From positions 1 through 34,609 of the forward strand of contig JAUSOT010000141.1 in the NCBI GenBank assembly GCA_030656075.1: a stretch of DNA of 34,609 nucleotides, written 5' to 3'. The translations under genes were made by a program, and so were the position numbers. The stretch's first letter is position 1. The number at the start of each line of letters is the position of its first letter. Shown piece by piece: positions 33,264 through 34,609 of this stretch. Origin of the DNA: Candidatus Cloacimonadales bacterium (GTDB taxonomy: Bacteria; Cloacimonadota; Cloacimonadia; Cloacimonadales; TCS61). The notes under the pieces were generated by a model, which was given only the letters and a program-made list of their open reading frames with translations, was not told the origin of the DNA and ran no database searches.

Positions 33264-34609
33264 ATGAATACAAAGCACCTGATAATGGGAACTGCCGGGC
33301 ATGTGGATCACGGCAAAACGACTCTGATCAAGGCTCTTACCGGCTACGACTGCGATACGCACAAGCAGGAAAAGGAACGCGGCATCACGATCAATCTGGG
33401 ATTTTCTCACCTCGACCTGCCGGACGGCAACAGCGTGGGAATCGTGGATGTGCCGGGTCATGCGGATTTCATCAAGACCATGGTAGCTGGAGCCTGCGGC
33501 ATCGATTTTGTGCTTCTCATCATTGCTGCGGACGAAAGCATTATGCCGCAAACCTCCGAACACCTCGAGATCATGAAACTGCTGGGGATTCAACACGGGA
33601 TAATCGTACTCACCAAAATCGATCTGATCGATGCGGAACTATTGGAACTGGCCGAAGAAGAAGTGCATGAATTCGTGGAAAATTCCTTCCTCAAAGATGC
33701 TCCCATTTTGCCTGTTTCATCCACTGTTGGAACTGGTTTAGAAGATCTGATCAATGCGATCAGGCAAATGGTTAATGAAATTCCGGAACGTAAAAGTGAA
33801 GGACTTTTCCGCATGTATGTCGATCGTGTTTTCAGCCGGGAAGGTTTCGGTACGATCATGAACGGCTCGGTAATTTCCGGTTCGATCAGCAAAAATGAAC
33901 CTGTTTTCTTACTGCCGGGAAACAAGGAAATGCGTATTCGCCGGCTGGAACATCATGGCAATGAAGTGGAAAACGTGAAAGCAGGAGATCGAGCCTCTTT
34001 CAACCTGGTTGGTTTCAAACAAAAAGATTTTAAGCGCGGCATGGTGCTTGCCAACCGCGAAATCAAGCCAACCAAATTGATCGATGTGGAGCTTAATCTC
34101 TTCCAGAAAGATGTGACCCTGGAGCTTTGGAGCCAGGTGATCTTCCTGCTGGGAACAAACCGACTGATGTGCCGTCTGCATCTGCTGGACAGAGATAATC
34201 TGCATAGCGGTGCAAGCTGTCTGGCACAAATCTATTTACCCAATGAGATCATAGCGCAATTCGGCGATAAATTCATTATCCGCAATTCTTCAGGCGATCT
34301 CACTCTGGGTGGCGGTCATATTGTCGATCCGTATCCGCTGCATCATCGTCGCAGAAGGGAAGCGCAGGTGGAGATCGTCAAAAAACTTTCCTCGGGAGAG
34401 CTGCAGGAACTTGTTGCAGCTGAAGTCCGCAAAACAACACTACCCATTTCACATTTGGATATTGCCCAAAAACTGGCTATCGAGCCCAACGAACTGATCG
34501 AAGTCATTTTTCAGCAGCTACCGGGAGATCTTGTTTTCTTCCAGGATGGTTCTCATCTTCTGCTTTTAATGAAAAAAGTTGCTGTTGCCTATCAAAACAA
34601 AATCCTTTC
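33264..34609 (+). CDS. selB: Selenocysteine-specific elongation factor SelB (partial, runs off the right edge)
   Basis: The frame is open from ATG 33264 (GGAG 6 bases upstream) to the window end, 448 codons. Domain I starts MNTKHLIMGTAGHVDHGKTT (G1), with KERGITINLGF (G2), IVDVPGHADFI (G3) and LTKIDLID (G4). The SelB-type LGFSHLDLPDG and the loss of the EF-Tu-like extension are visible. Later parts are the beta-barrel domains (MYVDRVFSREGFGTIMNGSV) and the start of the C-terminal winged-helix repeats (HLDIAQKLAIEPNELIEV). It delivers Sec-tRNA to UGA and binds SECIS hairpins. Its presence supports the two Sec codons reported here. Confidence 0.97.
   Translation, partial: MNTKHLIMGTAGHVDHGKTTLIKALTGYDCDTHKQEKERGITINLGFSHLDLPDGNSVGIVDVPGHADFIKTMVAGACGIDFVLLIIAADESIMPQTSEHLEIMKLLGIQHGIIVLTKIDLIDAELLELAEEEVHEFVENSFLKDAPILPVSSTVGTGLEDLINAIRQMVNEIPERKSEGLFRMYVDRVFSREGFGTIMNGSVISGSISKNEPVFLLPGNKEMRIRRLEHHGNEVENVKAGDRASFNLVGFKQKDFKRGMVLANREIKPTKLIDVELNLFQKDVTLELWSQVIFLLGTNRLMCRLHLLDRDNLHSGASCLAQIYLPNEIIAQFGDKFIIRNSSGDLTLGGGHIVDPYPLHHRRRREAQVEIVKKLSSGELQELVAAEVRKTTLPISHLDIAQKLAIEPNELIEVIFQQLPGDLVFFQDGSHLLLLMKKVAVAYQNKIL

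Overview
The window looks like a chromosome segment of an anaerobic, AT-rich member of the FCB superphylum. A Cloacimonadota-like bacterium is my best guess, and it is an inference. The grounds are a C-terminal type-IX-secretion-type sorting domain (NPFNPST motif) on a secreted protein, a decayed copy of such a domain near 1.9 kb, several outer-membrane beta-barrel proteins, and many small toxin-antitoxin (TA) modules. The organism encodes selenocysteine: a tRNA-Sec (33061-33156, minus) and the start of selB (33264 to the end, plus) lie at the right edge.

Left part (1-12.8 kb). Two housekeeping operons run on the minus strand. One is tdk, yggT, a purine nucleoside phosphorylase gene and the start of one more gene. 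The other is an M28-type peptidase lipoprotein, a ComEA-like helix-hairpin-helix protein, a 755-residue acidic protein, a 53-residue Cys-rich protein, rsmD, a BrnT/BrnA-type TA pair, and cysS. Between them (2.0-6.3 kb) is accessory DNA holding two AAA/DUF4143 ATPases and a MNT/HEPN TA pair. It is punctuated by two extra, diverged copies of the 3' end of cysS, which suggests repeated insertion at that site.

Middle (12.9-21 kb). First comes a secreted selenoprotein (12962-13984) whose in-frame TGA lies in a Gly-Cys-Sec-Gly context. Then follows a 'defence and debris' zone: a frameshifted nucleotidyltransferase with its partner, a Phd/RelE-type pair enclosed by a 17-bp perfect inverted repeat, a truncated group II intron, an IS21-like end, a beheaded outer-membrane protein gene, a ribbon-helix-helix gene with a regular operator array, a small membrane protein, HipBA, and a Fic protein whose catalytic His is replaced by Gln.

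Right part (21-30.3 kb). This is a single plus-strand cluster: an ArsR regulator, an ACR3 arsenite exporter, two DUF318/ArsP-like permeases, a small Cys-rich protein, a SurA-like/thioredoxin fusion, a CcdA-like protein, a thioredoxin-thioredoxin-CcdA fusion, a small CxxC thioredoxin, a periplasmic thioredoxin, and a second selenoprotein, an outer-membrane beta-barrel with a Cys-Sec pair (29411-30316). The two halves of that gene appear as separate ORFs only because TGA is read as stop. I infer a metal(loid) or organometal(loid) handling system in which two membrane thiol transporters pass electrons to periplasmic thioredoxins and then to a Cys-Sec site on an outer-membrane barrel. An MFS transporter, a damaged GAF/GGDEF gene, and tRNA-Sec/selB follow.
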